A DNA stretch of 64,000 nt from Thiocapsa roseopersicina (GCF_900106925.1 NZ_FNNZ01000014.1:1-64000), one strand, 5' to 3'; shown: positions 42,703 to 55,849, counted from the first letter of the stretch. Notes: generated by a model from the sequence alone, not told the origin. Made by a program: numbers and translations.

Positions 42703-43593
42703 CTAGGCAGGAAAGACCCCGGTCGACAGATAACGATCGCCGCGGTCACAGACGATCGCCACGATGACCGCGTCATGCACCTCCCGGGAGAGTCTCAAGG
42801 CGGCGGCGATACAACCGCCGGACGAAACCCCCGCGAAGATCCCTTCCCTTGCGGCCAACTCGCGGGCGGTCTGCTCTGCGAGATCTTGAGTGACATCGAT
42901 GATGCGATCCACGCCGGCAGGATCGAAAATTTTCGGCAGATAGGCCTCGGGCCACCTGCGAATCCCCGGAATGCTGGAACCTTCCTCGGGTTGGACACCG
43001 ACGATCCGGATCGCCGGATTCTGCTCCTTAAGATAACGCCCCGTCCCCATGATGGTCCCGGTCGTACCCATTGCGCTGACAAAATGCGTGACCTGCCCGT
43101 CGGTATCGCGCCAGATCTCCGGACCTGTCGACTCGTAGTGAGCGGCCGGATTGTCCGGATTCGAGAACTGATCGAGCCGTATCCCCTCCCCGCGCGCCTC
43201 CATCGCGTTGGCCAGATCGATTGCCGCCTCCATGCTCCCGGCCTTGGGCGTCAGGATGATCTCGGCGCCGAAGCTGCGCATGACGCCACGCCGCTCGGCG
43301 CTCATGTGCTCGGGCATGATCAGTACCATCCGATAGCCCTTGATCGCCGCCGCCATGGCGAGCGCGATGCCCGTGTTGCCGCTGGTCGCCTCGATGAGCG
43401 TGTCGCCGGGTTTGATCGTCCCGCGCTCCTCGGCACGACGGATCATGTTCACGGCCGGTCGGTCCTTGACCGATCCAGCGGGATTGTTGCCCTCGAGCTT
43501 CGCTAGAACGAGGTTGTCGCTGTCGCCGGGAAGGCGCTGTAGTCTGACGAGCGGCGTACGGCCGACGAAATCTTCGATCGTTGGATAGGACAT
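42703..43593 (-). CDS. cysM: Cysteine synthase B
   Basis: 296 residues of the PLP-dependent O-acetylserine sulfhydrylase family. The Schiff-base Lys is in EGNNPAGSVKDRPA, the substrate loop is EATSGNTGIALAMAAA, and the PLP phosphate loop is AMGTTGTIMGTG. CysM can use thiosulfate to make S-sulfocysteine, fitting a sulfur-oxidising organism. It has its own promoter region opposite an Hpt gene and is followed by rlmD. Confidence 0.94.
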   Translation of the reverse strand: MSYPTIEDFVGRTPLVRLQRLPGDSDNLVLAKLEGNNPAGSVKDRPAVNMIRRAEERGTIKPGDTLIEATSGNTGIALAMAAAIKGYRMVLIMPEHMSAERRGVMRSFGAEIILTPKAGSMEAAIDLANAMEARGEGIRLDQFSNPDNPAAHYESTGPEIWRDTDGQVTHFVSAMGTTGTIMGTGRYLKEQNPAIRIVGVQPEEGSSIPGIRRWPEAYLPKIFDPAGVDRIIDVTQDLAEQTARELAAREGIFAGVSSGGCIAAALRLSREVHDAVIVAIVCDRGDRYLSTGVFPA

Positions 43594-43768
43594 CTTCTCT
43601 GCTCACATCGGCATCGCGCCGCGGGACGAGGTTGGCTATATTCATTCTGCACCAGCATCGAACATCGACCAAGCGGCAACGCCACTCGGCCGTCTCTGTC
43701 TGGACGTTGCGGGCCGATTACCTTTAGAGTGTCGGATTCGTGGCGACCTTTTCCGGACGGCGATACGC

Positions 43769-44125
43769 ATGATCGATCAACGCTCAAAGCTTGACGGCTT
43801 GCCGGCTCGAGACGACGGCGCCACACTCGCGAGCGCGGGTGGAGACGCCGATCTCGCTCGCGAGTTGCTCGACGTCTTGCTGGCGGGGTTGCCCGCCGAG
43901 ATCGAGGAGCTTCGGGCCTGCATTGAGGAGGGCGACTGGAGCGCACTGGCCGAGCACGCGCATCAGGTGCGCGGGGCAACCCGATATTGCGGCGTCCCGG
44001 CGTTGGACGAAGCGATCGAAGCGTTGGAACGCACGGCACGGCGGGGCGATCCGGTGCTCGTATCGGGCGATTTCGACGCTGTCGAGTCGCAAGCAAGACG
44101 TCTCGTCGAAGCGTTGCGCGGTTGA
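43769..44125 (+). CDS. Orphan Hpt phosphotransfer protein
   Basis: A 118-residue protein consisting of a single Hpt four-helix bundle. The phosphorylatable His is in LAEHAHQVRGATRYCGV, matching HxxKG-type motifs with Arg for Lys. No kinase or response regulator lies nearby, so its partners are elsewhere. An acidic N-terminal half (EIEELRACIEEGDW) is typical. Divergent from cysM. ATG chosen without strong ribosome site. Confidence 0.78.
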   Translation: MIDQRSKLDGLPARDDGATLASAGGDADLARELLDVLLAGLPAEIEELRACIEEGDWSALAEHAHQVRGATRYCGVPALDEAIEALERTARRGDPVLVSGDFDAVESQARRLVEALRG

Positions 44126-44447
44126 CGGGCGCCCGCCGGCAGAGGCATGCCATGGGCGGAGTCGCGCTCCGATCAAGGGATGACGCCGTTCCGGAACATT
44201 CCGACGTTTTTTGACGGTATCCGATGCCGTATCGAGCTGTCACAGTCATCGGCGCAGCACTTCACGCGCGACCTCAACGACCTTGCGGCGAGGCATCACG
44301 TCACAAAGCCGCTGCGTAGCGTCAAGAAACAGCATATACACTCGATGCGTTCAATTGCAGCGTCTCGATTCCCAGTTTGGCGCAAAATTTGCCTTCAGAG
44401 CCTTATCCGTTCGATCAAGTCGATAATCGCCCGATCCGAGGTCGATC
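44126..44447. other. 322-base promoter and leader region
   Basis: No gene is supported. Open frames run from 44147 in other phases but have no family likeness. The region becomes AT-richer at 44330-44400 than its surroundings. GAGGTCGATC before 44448 is the ribosome site of the glycosyltransferase gene. Confidence 0.5.
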
Positions 44448-46007
44448 ATGTTTCCGGAAGAACTCTCCGCGAGGTTGCTGAAGAGCGTGACTGTGGTCGA
44501 TCCGAACGCAAGAGAGCAAGGGGTTCCCAGAGACGACGACCCACGCCAGACGACCCGAAAACTTTCCGATCAAGCTCTGGCGGTTGCAGAGAGTCTCAGA
44601 ACATCTACGATCGCCGCATCCGTCTTGACCGGAGTCGTCCGTGTTGTCGATGCCGTGATCGTTGCATCGCTCGGCGCACTGACGTTGGTGTCGTCGGCCG
44701 GCGCAGTCGCCGTGCATCCCGTTGCGGTTTTGGCGATCCTCGCAGGCGTCGTTTTGGTCACGCTGGTGTTTCAGGCGGCGGACTGTTATCAAGTCTCCGT
44801 CATGCGTACGCTGCTGCCGCAGCTGACGCGTATCATGATCGCCCTCTCCCTGATTTTCGGAGCCTTCTTCGCGGCCCCGCTCCTGCTCGATTACACACCC
44901 GCACTCCCATCGGATTGGCTCGGGGTCTGGTTTACCGTGACGCTCTTCGCGCTGCTCGGTATGCGCATCGGACTCGCCTTTCTGCTGCGTCACTGGACCA
45001 GGGCCGGCCGTTTGGAGCACCGCGCGGTCATCGTGGGCGGAGGCGAGGCGGCCGCCGATCTCATTCGGGATATCCAAAAGCAACCGAGCTACGCAATTCG
45101 CATCTGCGGGATCTTCGACGACCGCAAGAACGACCGATCGCCGGCCATCGTCGCGGGATACCCGAAACTCGGCAGCGTCGCCGATTTGGTCGAGTTTGCA
45201 CGCATCGCCCACGTCGACATGCTGATCGTGACGATCCCGATCAATGCGGAGCGGCGTCTGCTTGAGTTTCTTAAACAGCTCTGGGTACTGCCGGTCGATA
45301 TCCGGCTTTCGGCACACACCGCCAGTCTGGATTTTCGCGATCGCGCCTCCTCGTTCATCGGGGGCGTGCCCTTTGTCGACGTAGTGGACAAGCCGGTCGC
45401 GGACTGGGATGCGATCGTCAAGCGGACCCTGGACCTGCTGGTCGCCAGTGCCGCTTTGCTCCTCTTGTCCCCCGTCATGCTTGCGACGGCGCTCGCGATC
45501 CGGCTGGACAGTCCGGGGCCCATACTCTTCCGGCAGAAACGCTATGGGTTCAACAACGAGGTCATCGAGGTCTTCAAATTCCGGTCGATGTATCACCACC
45601 TGTCCGATCCGCTCGCCAAGCGCGTCGTCACCAAGGGCGATTCACGGATCACCCGGGTCGGGCGCTTCATCCGCAAGGCATCAATCGACGAGCTCCCGCA
45701 GCTTTTCAACGTCTTGAGCGGCGAGCTGTCGCTTGTCGGTCCGCGCCCTCATGCGGTGAACGCACATACCAACGAACGTCTCTGGGAACAGGTTGTAGAC
45801 GGCTATTTCGCCCGCCACAAGGTCAAACCGGGCATCACCGGATGGGCGCAGGTCAACGGCTGGCGGGGCGAGGTCGACACGCCCGAAAAAATTCACAAGC
45901 GAGTCGAGTACGATATCTACTACATCGAGAACTGGTCGATCCTGTTCGACCTCTACATCATGCTCAGAACGCCTTTCGCACTCTTCAACACCGAAAACGC
46001 CTATTGA
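44448..46007 (+). CDS. Undecaprenyl-phosphate glycosyl-1-phosphate transferase (WcaJ/WbaP-type)
   Basis: 519 residues. About five membrane segments in the first 190 residues, then a Rossmann-like domain (HRAVIVGGGEAAADLIRDI). A further membrane stretch (LLVASAALLLLSPVMLATAL) leads into the bacterial sugar-transferase domain with LDSPGPILFRQKRYG, FKFRSM and DELPQLFNVLSGELSLVGPRPH. It transfers a sugar phosphate to undecaprenyl phosphate to start exopolysaccharide synthesis at the inner membrane. The donor sugar is unknown. It stands alone; a colanic-acid-like or capsule cluster is not in the window. Confidence 0.9.
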   Translation: MFPEELSARLLKSVTVVDPNAREQGVPRDDDPRQTTRKLSDQALAVAESLRTSTIAASVLTGVVRVVDAVIVASLGALTLVSSAGAVAVHPVAVLAILAGVVLVTLVFQAADCYQVSVMRTLLPQLTRIMIALSLIFGAFFAAPLLLDYTPALPSDWLGVWFTVTLFALLGMRIGLAFLLRHWTRAGRLEHRAVIVGGGEAAADLIRDIQKQPSYAIRICGIFDDRKNDRSPAIVAGYPKLGSVADLVEFARIAHVDMLIVTIPINAERRLLEFLKQLWVLPVDIRLSAHTASLDFRDRASSFIGGVPFVDVVDKPVADWDAIVKRTLDLLVASAALLLLSPVMLATALAIRLDSPGPILFRQKRYGFNNEVIEVFKFRSMYHHLSDPLAKRVVTKGDSRITRVGRFIRKASIDELPQLFNVLSGELSLVGPRPHAVNAHTNERLWEQVVDGYFARHKVKPGITGWAQVNGWRGEVDTPEKIHKRVEYDIYYIENWSILFDLYIMLRTPFALFNTENAY

Positions 46008-46075
46008 CTTTGCCCCCGGGATCGACCGGAAACCGAAGTCAAGAGCCGGAGGCGCGCCTTCTACGGCGCCGATTC

Positions 46076-46108
46076 AGGGGTTGGCTCGGCTCACCCCGGC
46101 CAACCCCT
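46076..46108. terminator. Stem-loop between convergent genes
   Basis: Perfect 10-base arms AGGGGTTGGC and GCCAACCCCT around a 13-base loop lie between the convergent glycosyltransferase and QmcA genes. There is no T-run on either side, so it is a possible bidirectional terminator of modest strength. Confidence 0.5.
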
Positions 46109-46127
46109 ATCACCATCGATCCCGTCT

Positions 46128-47081
46128 TCAGGGCCGACTCGCCTCGGTCGTATTCACCGCCTGTAGTGTCTTGGCCAATCCCGCCACTGCCGCACCGATA
46201 TTGCTAAGCTCAGCGGGCAAGATCAGCGTGGTCCCGGACTGAGCGATGCGTCCGAACTCGCGCACGTACTGCTCGGCAATGCGCAGACTCACGGCATCCT
46301 TCCCGCCGGGCTTCTGGATAGCCGCAGCGATCCGTTCGATTCCGATCGCGGTCGCCTCGGCGAGCATCTGAATCTCGCGCGCCTTGCCCTCGGCCTCGTT
46401 GATTTGCTTTTCCTTCTCGGCTTCCGAGAGATTGATGACCTGGATCTTCTGGCCCTCGGAGATATTGATCTTCTCTTGGCGCTCGCCCTCCGAGCGCGCC
46501 ACCACCGCGCGGCGCTCGCGCTCGGCACGCATCTGCTGCTCGAGTGCGTCCGTGATGGTGCCCGGCATCACGATGTCCGCGATCTCGTAGCGCATGACCT
46601 TCACACCCCAGGGTTGCGCGGCATCGTCGAGTGCGCTCACAACCTCTTCGTTCAGCCTGCTGCGCTCCTCGAAGGTCCGGTCCAGCTCGATCTGACCGAT
46701 GATGGAGCGAAGCGTCGTCTGCGCCAGACTCATGGATGCGAATCGATAGTCCGTGATGCCGTAGCTCGCTGACTGGGGATCGATTACCTGAAGGTAGAGG
46801 ACGCCGTCCACGCTCACGGCGATGTTGTCCTTGGTGATGCACTGCTGCTTGGGGACATCGAGCGCCTCCTCCTTCAGGGTATGCCGGTAGGCGACCCGAT
46901 CCACGAAAGGGATCAGGATGTGGAATCCGGCATCCAGGGTGCGCGAATAGCGCCCCAACCGCTCGATGATATAGGCCGATCGCTGGGGAACGATCTGCGC
47001 CGTCTTGGCCAACGCGATCACGATCACCGCCACCGCGACGAGCGAAATCAGGGTGCTGATGCTGAGGTACATGTCATCCAT
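46128..47081 (-). CDS. qmcA: SPFH/band-7 membrane protein QmcA
   Basis: 317 residues. An N-terminal membrane helix (LISLVAVAVIVIALAKTAQ) is followed by the band-7/SPFH domain: VPQRSAYIIERLGRYSRTLD, FHILIPFVDRVAYRHTLKEE. A long charged coiled coil follows (MRAERERRAVVARSEGERQEK). Homologues form ring assemblies in the inner membrane and work with NfeD partners. The NfeD-like gene lies upstream on the same strand, 290 bases away, with a repeat hairpin between. ATG at 47081. Confidence 0.9.
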   Translation of the reverse strand: MDDMYLSISTLISLVAVAVIVIALAKTAQIVPQRSAYIIERLGRYSRTLDAGFHILIPFVDRVAYRHTLKEEALDVPKQQCITKDNIAVSVDGVLYLQVIDPQSASYGITDYRFASMSLAQTTLRSIIGQIELDRTFEERSRLNEEVVSALDDAAQPWGVKVMRYEIADIVMPGTITDALEQQMRAERERRAVVARSEGERQEKINISEGQKIQVINLSEAEKEKQINEAEGKAREIQMLAEATAIGIERIAAAIQKPGGKDAVSLRIAEQYVREFGRIAQSGTTLILPAELSNIGAAVAGLAKTLQAVNTTEASRP

Positions 47082-47136
47082 CGTGCCGTTTCTCCCCTAA
47101 GTAACGTGTCAGATATAAGTTGAGCACCGAATCCGA

Positions 47137-47202
<66 letters not shown>

Positions 47203-47372
47203 ATTCTGCGTCGGCGTGCTCAAGACTTACGGCGTAAAGGATGCCAATTCTCGCAAATCGCCTAACCCCCTGCCGGAAGCCGCGCTCGCGGATACTGCGA
47301 ACCGTCGGTCGACGCGGGTTCGACGAGACAGCAAGATCGCTCTCTCCGTACCGACACGCCTCCTGCCTGGAC

Positions 47373-47840
47373 TCAAGATTTGCGCGTGCTCGGAGGCTTT
47401 GAGCTGACGATCAGGACAAGTCCTCGCCGGCCGGTGAGCCAGACCGGATCGCCCGCATGGATGGGATCCGGTGACTCGGCATTCCAGCGCACACCGTTCA
47501 GGGTCACCACACCCGCACCCTGCAGGAAATCGGTCTGTGCCCGTGCCCGCGTACCCTCGGGCAGCACTTCGCTGCCGCCCCCACCAGTCTCGACCTGCCC
47601 CCGGAACCAGGGCTTGAGGCGATGACGTGCGAGCAACAAAAGCCCGGCACCCAGCACACCGAACAGCAGGATCTGGGCGGGCGGATCGATCGGGACATCG
47701 ATAAAGAGCAGCAGTCCGATCAGCAGCGCGGCGATACCGAAGAAGACGGCAATCACGCCGGGGAGCGCGAGCTCGGACAAGATCAGCAGGACACCGATCA
47801 GGGTCCAAAGGGAGGCAGGGGTAAAGGTCCAGTCGATCAT
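47373..47840 (-). CDS. NfeD-like membrane protein
   Basis: A 155-residue short NfeD (YbbK-partner) protein without the protease domain of long forms. Three membrane segments (LWTLIGVLLILSELALPGV, IAVFFGIAALLIGLLLFI, AQILLFGVLGAGLLLLARH) are followed by an OB-fold domain (ARAQTDFLQGAGVVTLNGVRW, HAGDPVWLTGRRGLVLIVSS). Such proteins pair with SPFH partners in the membrane. Located upstream of qmcA. ATG at 47840 is chosen because the first helix begins there. Confidence 0.82.
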   Translation of the reverse strand: MIDWTFTPASLWTLIGVLLILSELALPGVIAVFFGIAALLIGLLLFIDVPIDPPAQILLFGVLGAGLLLLARHRLKPWFRGQVETGGGGSEVLPEGTRARAQTDFLQGAGVVTLNGVRWNAESPDPIHAGDPVWLTGRRGLVLIVSSKPPSTRKS

Positions 47841-48178
47841 GGAAAGGCTCGTGCCGATCGCTCCATCCGTCACCGTGATCAGCCCGAACTCTAACACCCC
47901 AACGGCCGCGTAGCATACGTCGATGCCCTCCGGAAAATCTGACGATTTCGTAACAGTCCGTAAGTCTTCACATTAAAAGACCTAAAGGGCGTCTCCCGCG
48001 ATGTCTGTAGAGCAGCACAAGGCTGCGCCAACTCGAATGGAGTCTTTACCCTGCCGGACGCGCTTTAGAATGCTTGCTCGATCGCCCCCATGCGAAGACC
48101 ATAGCCCTGAAGTCGGCCGTTTTCACGCCTGGAGTACCCGGGACCGGAAGCGAATCCCGCATCACGAGGATATGACGC
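47841..48178. other. 338-base divergent promoter region
   Basis: Between the NfeD gene (minus) and the polyphosphate gene (plus). No gene is supported. An AT-rich patch at about 47945-47990 (TTCACATTAAAAGACC) is the likely promoter zone. Nothing else was seen. Confidence 0.5.
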
Positions 48179-49771
48179 ATGTTCGAATCGACAAAGGTGG
48201 GGCGTTCGGTCAGCAAGGACGACTTCAAAGAGCAACAGGAGGACTTGCGCACCCAGCTGCTCTTGGCTCAACGCGACCTGAAGGACTCCGATATCCCGGT
48301 CGTCGTTCTCATCTCGGGCGTCGAGGCGGCAGGCAAGGGCGAGGTGGTGAACCGACTCAACGAATGGTTGGATACGCGCGGCGTTCAAACCTTCGCCTTC
48401 TGGGACGAGACCGACGAGGAGCGCGCACGTCCGCGCTACTGGCGCTTTTGGCGCTCCATGCCGCCCCGCGGGGAGATCTCGATCCTCTTCGGTGGCTGGT
48501 ATCAGACCCCGATCGAGCATCGCTTCCAGGGGCATTGCAGCGACGCGGAGCTCGACGGGGAGCTCAACCGCATCGTCGACTTCGAGCACATGCTCATCCA
48601 AGACGGCGCACTCATCCTGAAGTTCTGGTTCCACATGTCCGAAGAGGACCAGAAGGCACGTCTAAAGGAGCTCTCCCGCGACGACAAGAGTCGCTGGAAG
48701 ATGCTCCCCGACAAGAGCAAATTCTCCGAGCAGTACGCCGCGTTCGAGCAGGTTGCAGAGCGGGTCATCCGCCACACCGATCGCGGTGACTGCCCCTGGT
48801 ATCTGGTGGAGGCCGAGGACAGGCGCTACCGCGATCTCACCGTCGGAAAGACCCTGCTGCACGCCATCCGTTCGCGTCTGCGCGAGACCCCGCCGGACGA
48901 GCCAAAGACCAGCGGCGGCAGTCCGGAGCTGCCGAGCGGCGCGAATGCCCAGATCACGCTCCTGGATCAACTGGACCTCTCGCTTGCCTTGGACAAGGAC
49001 ACCTACAAGGCGGAGATGAAGCGCCTGCAGACCGAGATCAACGAGCTGGCCTGGAGTGCCTACAACCAGAAGCGATCGACCGTCCTGGTGTTCGAGGGTG
49101 TGGATGCCGGCGGCAAGGGCGGCGCGATCCGTCGGATCACGACCGCCGTCGATGCACGCCTCTATCGCGCCATCCCGGTCGCCGCGCCGACCGACGAGGA
49201 GAAGTCACACCACTATCTATGGCGTTTCTGGCGTCACATCCCGCGGGCGGGCTACATTACACTCTACGATCGATCCTGGTACGGACGTGTCCTGGTCGAG
49301 CGGGTGGAGGGTTTTGCCGGCGATGCCGAATGGCGCCGCGCCTACTCGGAGATCAATCGCTTTGAGGAGCAGTTGGTGGACAGCGGCGTCATCCTGCTCA
49401 AATTCTGGATCCACATCAGTCAAGACGAGCAGTTGCGGCGCTTCAAGGATCGCGAGAGTGTCCCGTACAAGCAATACAAGATCACCGACGACGACTGGCG
49501 CAACCGCGAGAAATGGCCGCAATACAAGGACGCGATCAACGAGATGGTGGTGCGCACCAGCACCAAACATGCGGCTTGGACACTGGTGGAGGGCAACGAC
49601 AAACCCTACGCTCGGATCAAGGTGCTCAAGACGGTGTGCGACACCGTTCGGGAGGCGCTCAAACACGCCCCCGAACCGACGTCCGGTTATCTGCCCTGCG
49701 GCGAGAAACGCCCCGAGCAGACGAAGCCCGAGCAGACGAAGAAGGCGTCGAACGGCAAATCCGAGTCTTGA
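48179..49771 (+). CDS. pap: Polyphosphate:AMP phosphotransferase (two-domain PPK2)
   Basis: 530 residues with two tandem PPK2 domains, the class II type that makes ADP from AMP and polyphosphate. Each half has a Walker A (SGVEAAGKGEVVNRLNEW; EGVDAGGKGGAIRRITTA). The second half has the lid motif DRSWYGRVLVERVEGF and the catalytic acid residues, while the first half has GGWYQTPIEHRF in its place and is probably inactive in catalysis, as in known PAPs. The C-terminus has a five-residue repeat (EQTKPEQTKK) from a duplicated 15-base unit. ATG at 48179. Confidence 0.92.
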   Translation: MFESTKVGRSVSKDDFKEQQEDLRTQLLLAQRDLKDSDIPVVVLISGVEAAGKGEVVNRLNEWLDTRGVQTFAFWDETDEERARPRYWRFWRSMPPRGEISILFGGWYQTPIEHRFQGHCSDAELDGELNRIVDFEHMLIQDGALILKFWFHMSEEDQKARLKELSRDDKSRWKMLPDKSKFSEQYAAFEQVAERVIRHTDRGDCPWYLVEAEDRRYRDLTVGKTLLHAIRSRLRETPPDEPKTSGGSPELPSGANAQITLLDQLDLSLALDKDTYKAEMKRLQTEINELAWSAYNQKRSTVLVFEGVDAGGKGGAIRRITTAVDARLYRAIPVAAPTDEEKSHHYLWRFWRHIPRAGYITLYDRSWYGRVLVERVEGFAGDAEWRRAYSEINRFEEQLVDSGVILLKFWIHISQDEQLRRFKDRESVPYKQYKITDDDWRNREKWPQYKDAINEMVVRTSTKHAAWTLVEGNDKPYARIKVLKTVCDTVREALKHAPEPTSGYLPCGEKRPEQTKPEQTKKASNGKSES

Positions 49772-49781
49772 GAGGGATGCC

Positions 49782-50555
49782 TTAGGCGATGGAGAACAGT
49801 CGGAAGTAATTCTCGCGCGTGACCGCGGCGATCTCCGCCGGATCCATCCCGCGCAGCTCGGCGATACGGCTCGCGACATGGGCGACCATCTTGGGCTCGT
49901 TGGGTTTGCCGCGATGGGGCATGGGTGCAAGGTAGGGCGAATCGGTTTCGATGAGCAGGCGATCGAGCGGGACGCGGCGCGCGACGTCGCGCAGCTCCTC
50001 GGCGTTTTTGAAGGTGACGATCCCGGAAAACGAGACATAAAAACCCAGATCCATGCCGGCCTTCGCCATCTCCCAATTCTCGGTGAAGCAGTGCAGCACC
50101 CCGCCGACGGCATCGGCACCCTCCTCCCGCAAGATCTCGATCGTATCCTCGCGGGCATCGCGCGTGTGGATGATCAGCGGCTTGCCGCAGGCGCGTGCCG
50201 CGGCAATGTGGACGCGGAAACGCTCGCGCTGCCGAGCTGGATCGAGATCGCGATGGAAATAGTCCAGTCCGGTCTCCCCGATCGCGACGTTTCGCGGATC
50301 CGCCGCCAGCGACACCAGGGTCTCCACGGTCGGCTCCTCGCCGTGCTCCTGGTTCGGATGCACACCGACCGAAACGGCGACCTGCGCGAAGGGATCGACC
50401 AAGCGTCGCATGTCCGGATAGTGCTCCAGATCGATCGAGACGCAGAGCATGTGCGTGACGCCCGCGTCGGCGGTCGCCTGCATGAGCCCGGAGAAGTCGC
50501 CCTCGTAGCGGCGAAGATCCACGCGATCGAGGTGACAATGGGAATCGACGAGCAT
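49782..50555 (-). CDS. TatD-family metal-dependent hydrolase
   Basis: 257 residues of the TatD DNase family (TIM barrel). Metal ligands are HCHLD at the start, the Glu in AIGETGLDYFHRD, the His pair in IIHTRDA and HCFTE, and the Asp in LIETDSPYLAP. Homologues (YcfH) have 3'-5' exonuclease or deacylase activity. It ends the fab-holB-pilZ run as in E. coli and follows pilZ by 22 bases. Confidence 0.93.
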   Translation of the reverse strand: MLVDSHCHLDRVDLRRYEGDFSGLMQATADAGVTHMLCVSIDLEHYPDMRRLVDPFAQVAVSVGVHPNQEHGEEPTVETLVSLAADPRNVAIGETGLDYFHRDLDPARQRERFRVHIAAARACGKPLIIHTRDAREDTIEILREEGADAVGGVLHCFTENWEMAKAGMDLGFYVSFSGIVTFKNAEELRDVARRVPLDRLLIETDSPYLAPMPHRGKPNEPKMVAHVASRIAELRGMDPAEIAAVTRENYFRLFSIA

Positions 50556-50577
50556 TCACTCTCCTAGAGGGTTTGGC

Positions 50578-50949
50578 CTACATGGTGTGTGTCGGGCGAT
50601 CCGAGTTGAGCGCGCCGACGAGATAGTCCTCGATCTTGCGGCGTGCCATGCCCTTGTCCTGGTCGCTGAACTGCACGCCGACCCCGATCGCACGGCTGCC
50701 CTCGGCACCCGGCGGCGTTACCCAGACCACCTTGCCCGCAACCGGGATGCGGTCGGTCTCCTCCATCAACTGCAGCAGCAGAAAGATCTCGTCGCCGAGC
50801 TGGTAGCGTTTCGTCGTCGGGATGAAGAGCCCGCCGTTTTTCACGAACGGCATGAAGGCAGCATAGAGCGCACCCTTGTCCTTTATCGCGAAGCTGAGGA
50901 TACGCTGCTGTCCCGCGAGGGACCCGGTGGACGCGCCCGGTATCGCCAT
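50578..50949 (-). CDS. pilZ: PilZ-domain protein (type IV pilus PilZ-like)
   Basis: A 123-residue protein matching the small pilus-assembly PilZ: ILSFAIKDKGALYAAFMPFVKNGGLF gives the NGG(L/I)F motif, and GKVVWVTPPG and GVGVQFS are the following strands. It lacks the RxxxR segment of c-di-GMP-binding PilZ domains, as classical PilZ does. It acts in pilus biogenesis. It lies three bases after holB and before tatD, the usual gammaproteobacterial order. Confidence 0.9.
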   Translation of the reverse strand: MAIPGASTGSLAGQQRILSFAIKDKGALYAAFMPFVKNGGLFIPTTKRYQLGDEIFLLLQLMEETDRIPVAGKVVWVTPPGAEGSRAIGVGVQFSDQDKGMARRKIEDYLVGALNSDRPTHTM

Positions 50950-50952
50950 GGT

Positions 50953-53673
<2,721 letters not shown>

Positions 53674-53677
<4 letters not shown>

Positions 53678-54582
53678 GGATCCGACCATTCAGGTGTATG
53701 CGCCGTTCGACGGACGGCGCTCAAGAGATCAAGCGGCAGACGTTCGGGGTCGAGCAGCCGATCCGCAAGACGGGAAACCGGCCAGACGCCGATCCGCGCG
53801 TTCGTCAGGAAGAGTCCGACCGCCTCCTCGATCATCCTTCGCGTGACCGGTCGCTCGACACAGGCGATCCCGGCCCGCGAGGCCGCCTCGATTGCGACCG
53901 CACGCACCGTTCCGGCAAGGCCGCTACGCGTCACCGAGGGTGTGGCGAGCGCGACACCGTCCCAGACAAACAGATTCGTCATCGTCCCGCCCACGAAGGA
54001 ACCGGCCTCGTCGCACATCAGACCCTCGGCGATCTCCGGGTCATCCCATTCCCGCCGGGCAAGCACCGCGTCCAAGCGGTTGAGATGTTTGATCCCGGCC
54101 AGATGCGAATTCACGGATGCGGGGGTTTCGCAAAATCGAATTGCGACACCGCCGTCTATCCATGGATCGCTACTCGGGGACGATGCATAGGACAGCAGGA
54201 TGCGCCGGGGGTGCGGAGTGGCGGGAGGGCGGTAACCGCGACCGCCGACGCCGCGGGTGAGGATCAGCTTCAGAAGGCCGTGATCGAGCTCGGTGCCGAT
54301 CCGGACTGCCTCGTCACGCAACATCGATGGAGACGGCCTCGGAAGCCCCAGCCGATCGGCGCCGAGCGCGAGACGCGCCATATGGCGGTCCCACAGACAG
54401 GGCATGCCGTCGCGGATCAGAATCGTCTCGAATAGACCGTCGCCGTAATGCAGTCCGCGATCCCCGACGGAGATCCGGTCGTGCTCGCGCCCATCCACCA
54501 GGACGCGCTGAATCACTGCCCCCGCGACGCCCTCTTCATCCGACGGATCGGCAATCGGAGACGAAGGCGACGAGCCGACCAA
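53674..54582 (-). CDS. pabC: Aminodeoxychorismate lyase
   Basis: About 280-300 residues of the fold-type IV PLP family. The PLP Lys is in LAGIKHLNRLD, with DRGLHYGDGLFETILIRDG near the start and MTNLFVWDG after. It converts 4-amino-4-deoxychorismate to p-aminobenzoate for folate. The exact start is uncertain: the longest frame begins with TTG at 54582, while a GTG at 54516 gives a product closer to homologues. Lies between fabF and mltG as in E. coli. Confidence 0.92.
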
Positions 54583-54610
54583 ACGACGTCGACCGGCCCC
54601 GAAGGCAACC

Positions 54611-55849
54611 CTAAAGTCGACGAAAGGCCAGGGTGCCGTTGGTGCCGCCGAATCCGAACGAGTTGGTCAATGCGACATCGATGCGCATCTCTCGAGCGGT
54701 ATTGGGAACATAGTCGAGATCGCAGTCCGGATCCGGCGTCTCGTAGTTGATGGTCGGCGGTGCAGTCTGATCGCGAAGAGCGAGGATCGTGAAGATCGCC
54801 TCGGCACCCCCGGCCGCGCCCAACATATGCCCGGTCATGGATTTGGTCGAGCTCACAGGGATCTCGTAGGCGCGCTGGCCGAACGCACGTTTGATGGCCA
54901 TGGTTTCGGCCACGTCGCCGGCCGGCGTCGAGGTTCCGTGCGCGTTGATGTAGTGCACCTGTTCCTTGTCGAGACCGGCATCCGCGAGGGCGAGCAGCAT
55001 GCAGTCGCAGGCACCTTCGCCGTTCTCCGACGGCGCGGTCATGTGATAGGCATCGGAGTTCATGCCGACGCCGACCAGCTCGGCATAGATGGTGGCACCG
55101 CGCGCCTTGGCGCGCTCGTACTCCTCGAGCACCACGACGCCTGCACCGTCGCTGAGGACGAAGCCGTCGCGATCGCGATCGAACGGCCGGCTGGCCGCCT
55201 CGGGCGCATCGTTGCGGGTGGAGAGCGCACGGGCCGCGGCAAAGCCTCCGAGTCCGACCGGCGAGGTCGCCATCTCGGCGCCGCCCGCGATCATGACATC
55301 CACGTAGCCGTGGCGGATCATGATCGCCGCCTCGCCGATGTTATGGGTCGCCGTGCTGCACGCGGAAACGATGGAATAGTTCGGCCCCTTGAGTCCGAAC
55401 TTAATCGAGAGATTACCGGCGACCATGTTGATGATGTTGGCCGGCACGAAGAAGGGCGAGATCCGACGCGGTCCCTTGGTCCGATAGGCCTCGTAGTTGT
55501 TCTCGATGCCCGTAATCCCGCCGATCCCCGACCCGATCGCCACACCGATGCGGCGACGGTTGGAGTCATCGATCTCGAGCCCGGCGTCGGCGATCGCCTG
55601 ACAGCCGGCAGCCATGCCGTAATGGATGAACTTATCCATCTTTTTGGCTTCTTTTTCAGAGATGTAATCGCTGATTTCGAAGCCGTAGATCGGGCCACCG
55701 AAGCGAGTGCTGAACGGCTCGATATCGAAATGGGTGATGGGTTTGATCCCGCTTTTGCCGGCGAGGATGTTGTCCCAGGAGGACTTGACGTCCAAACCGA
55801 CCGGCGCCACGAGGCCCAAACCGGTGACCACTACCCTTCTGCCTGACAT
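54611..55849 (-). CDS. fabF: 3-oxoacyl-[ACP] synthase II
   Basis: 412 residues. The Cys of the active site is in [15 protein letters not shown] and the His residues in [16 protein letters not shown] and [13 protein letters not shown] complete the Cys-His-His triad. It elongates acyl-ACP. Lies 115 bases downstream of acpP, and is followed by pabC after 28 bases. Confidence 0.96.
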   Translation of the reverse strand: MSGRRVVVTGLGLVAPVGLDVKSSWDNILAGKSGIKPITHFDIEPFSTRFGGPIYGFEISDYISEKEAKKMDKFIHYGMAAGCQAIADAGLEIDDSNRRRIGVAIGSGIGGITGIENNYEAYRTKGPRRISPFFVPANIINMVAGNLSIKFGLKGPNYSIVSACSTATHNIGEAAIMIRHGYVDVMIAGGAEMATSPVGLGGFAAARALSTRNDAPEAASRPFDRDRDGFVLSDGAGVVVLEEYERAKARGATIYAELVGVGMNSDAYHMTAPSENGEGACDCMLLALADAGLDKEQVHYINAHGTSTPAGDVAETMAIKRAFGQRAYEIPVSSTKSMTGHMLGAAGGAEAIFTILALRDQTAPPTINYETPDPDCDLDYVPNTAREMRIDVALTNSFGFGGTNGTLAFRRL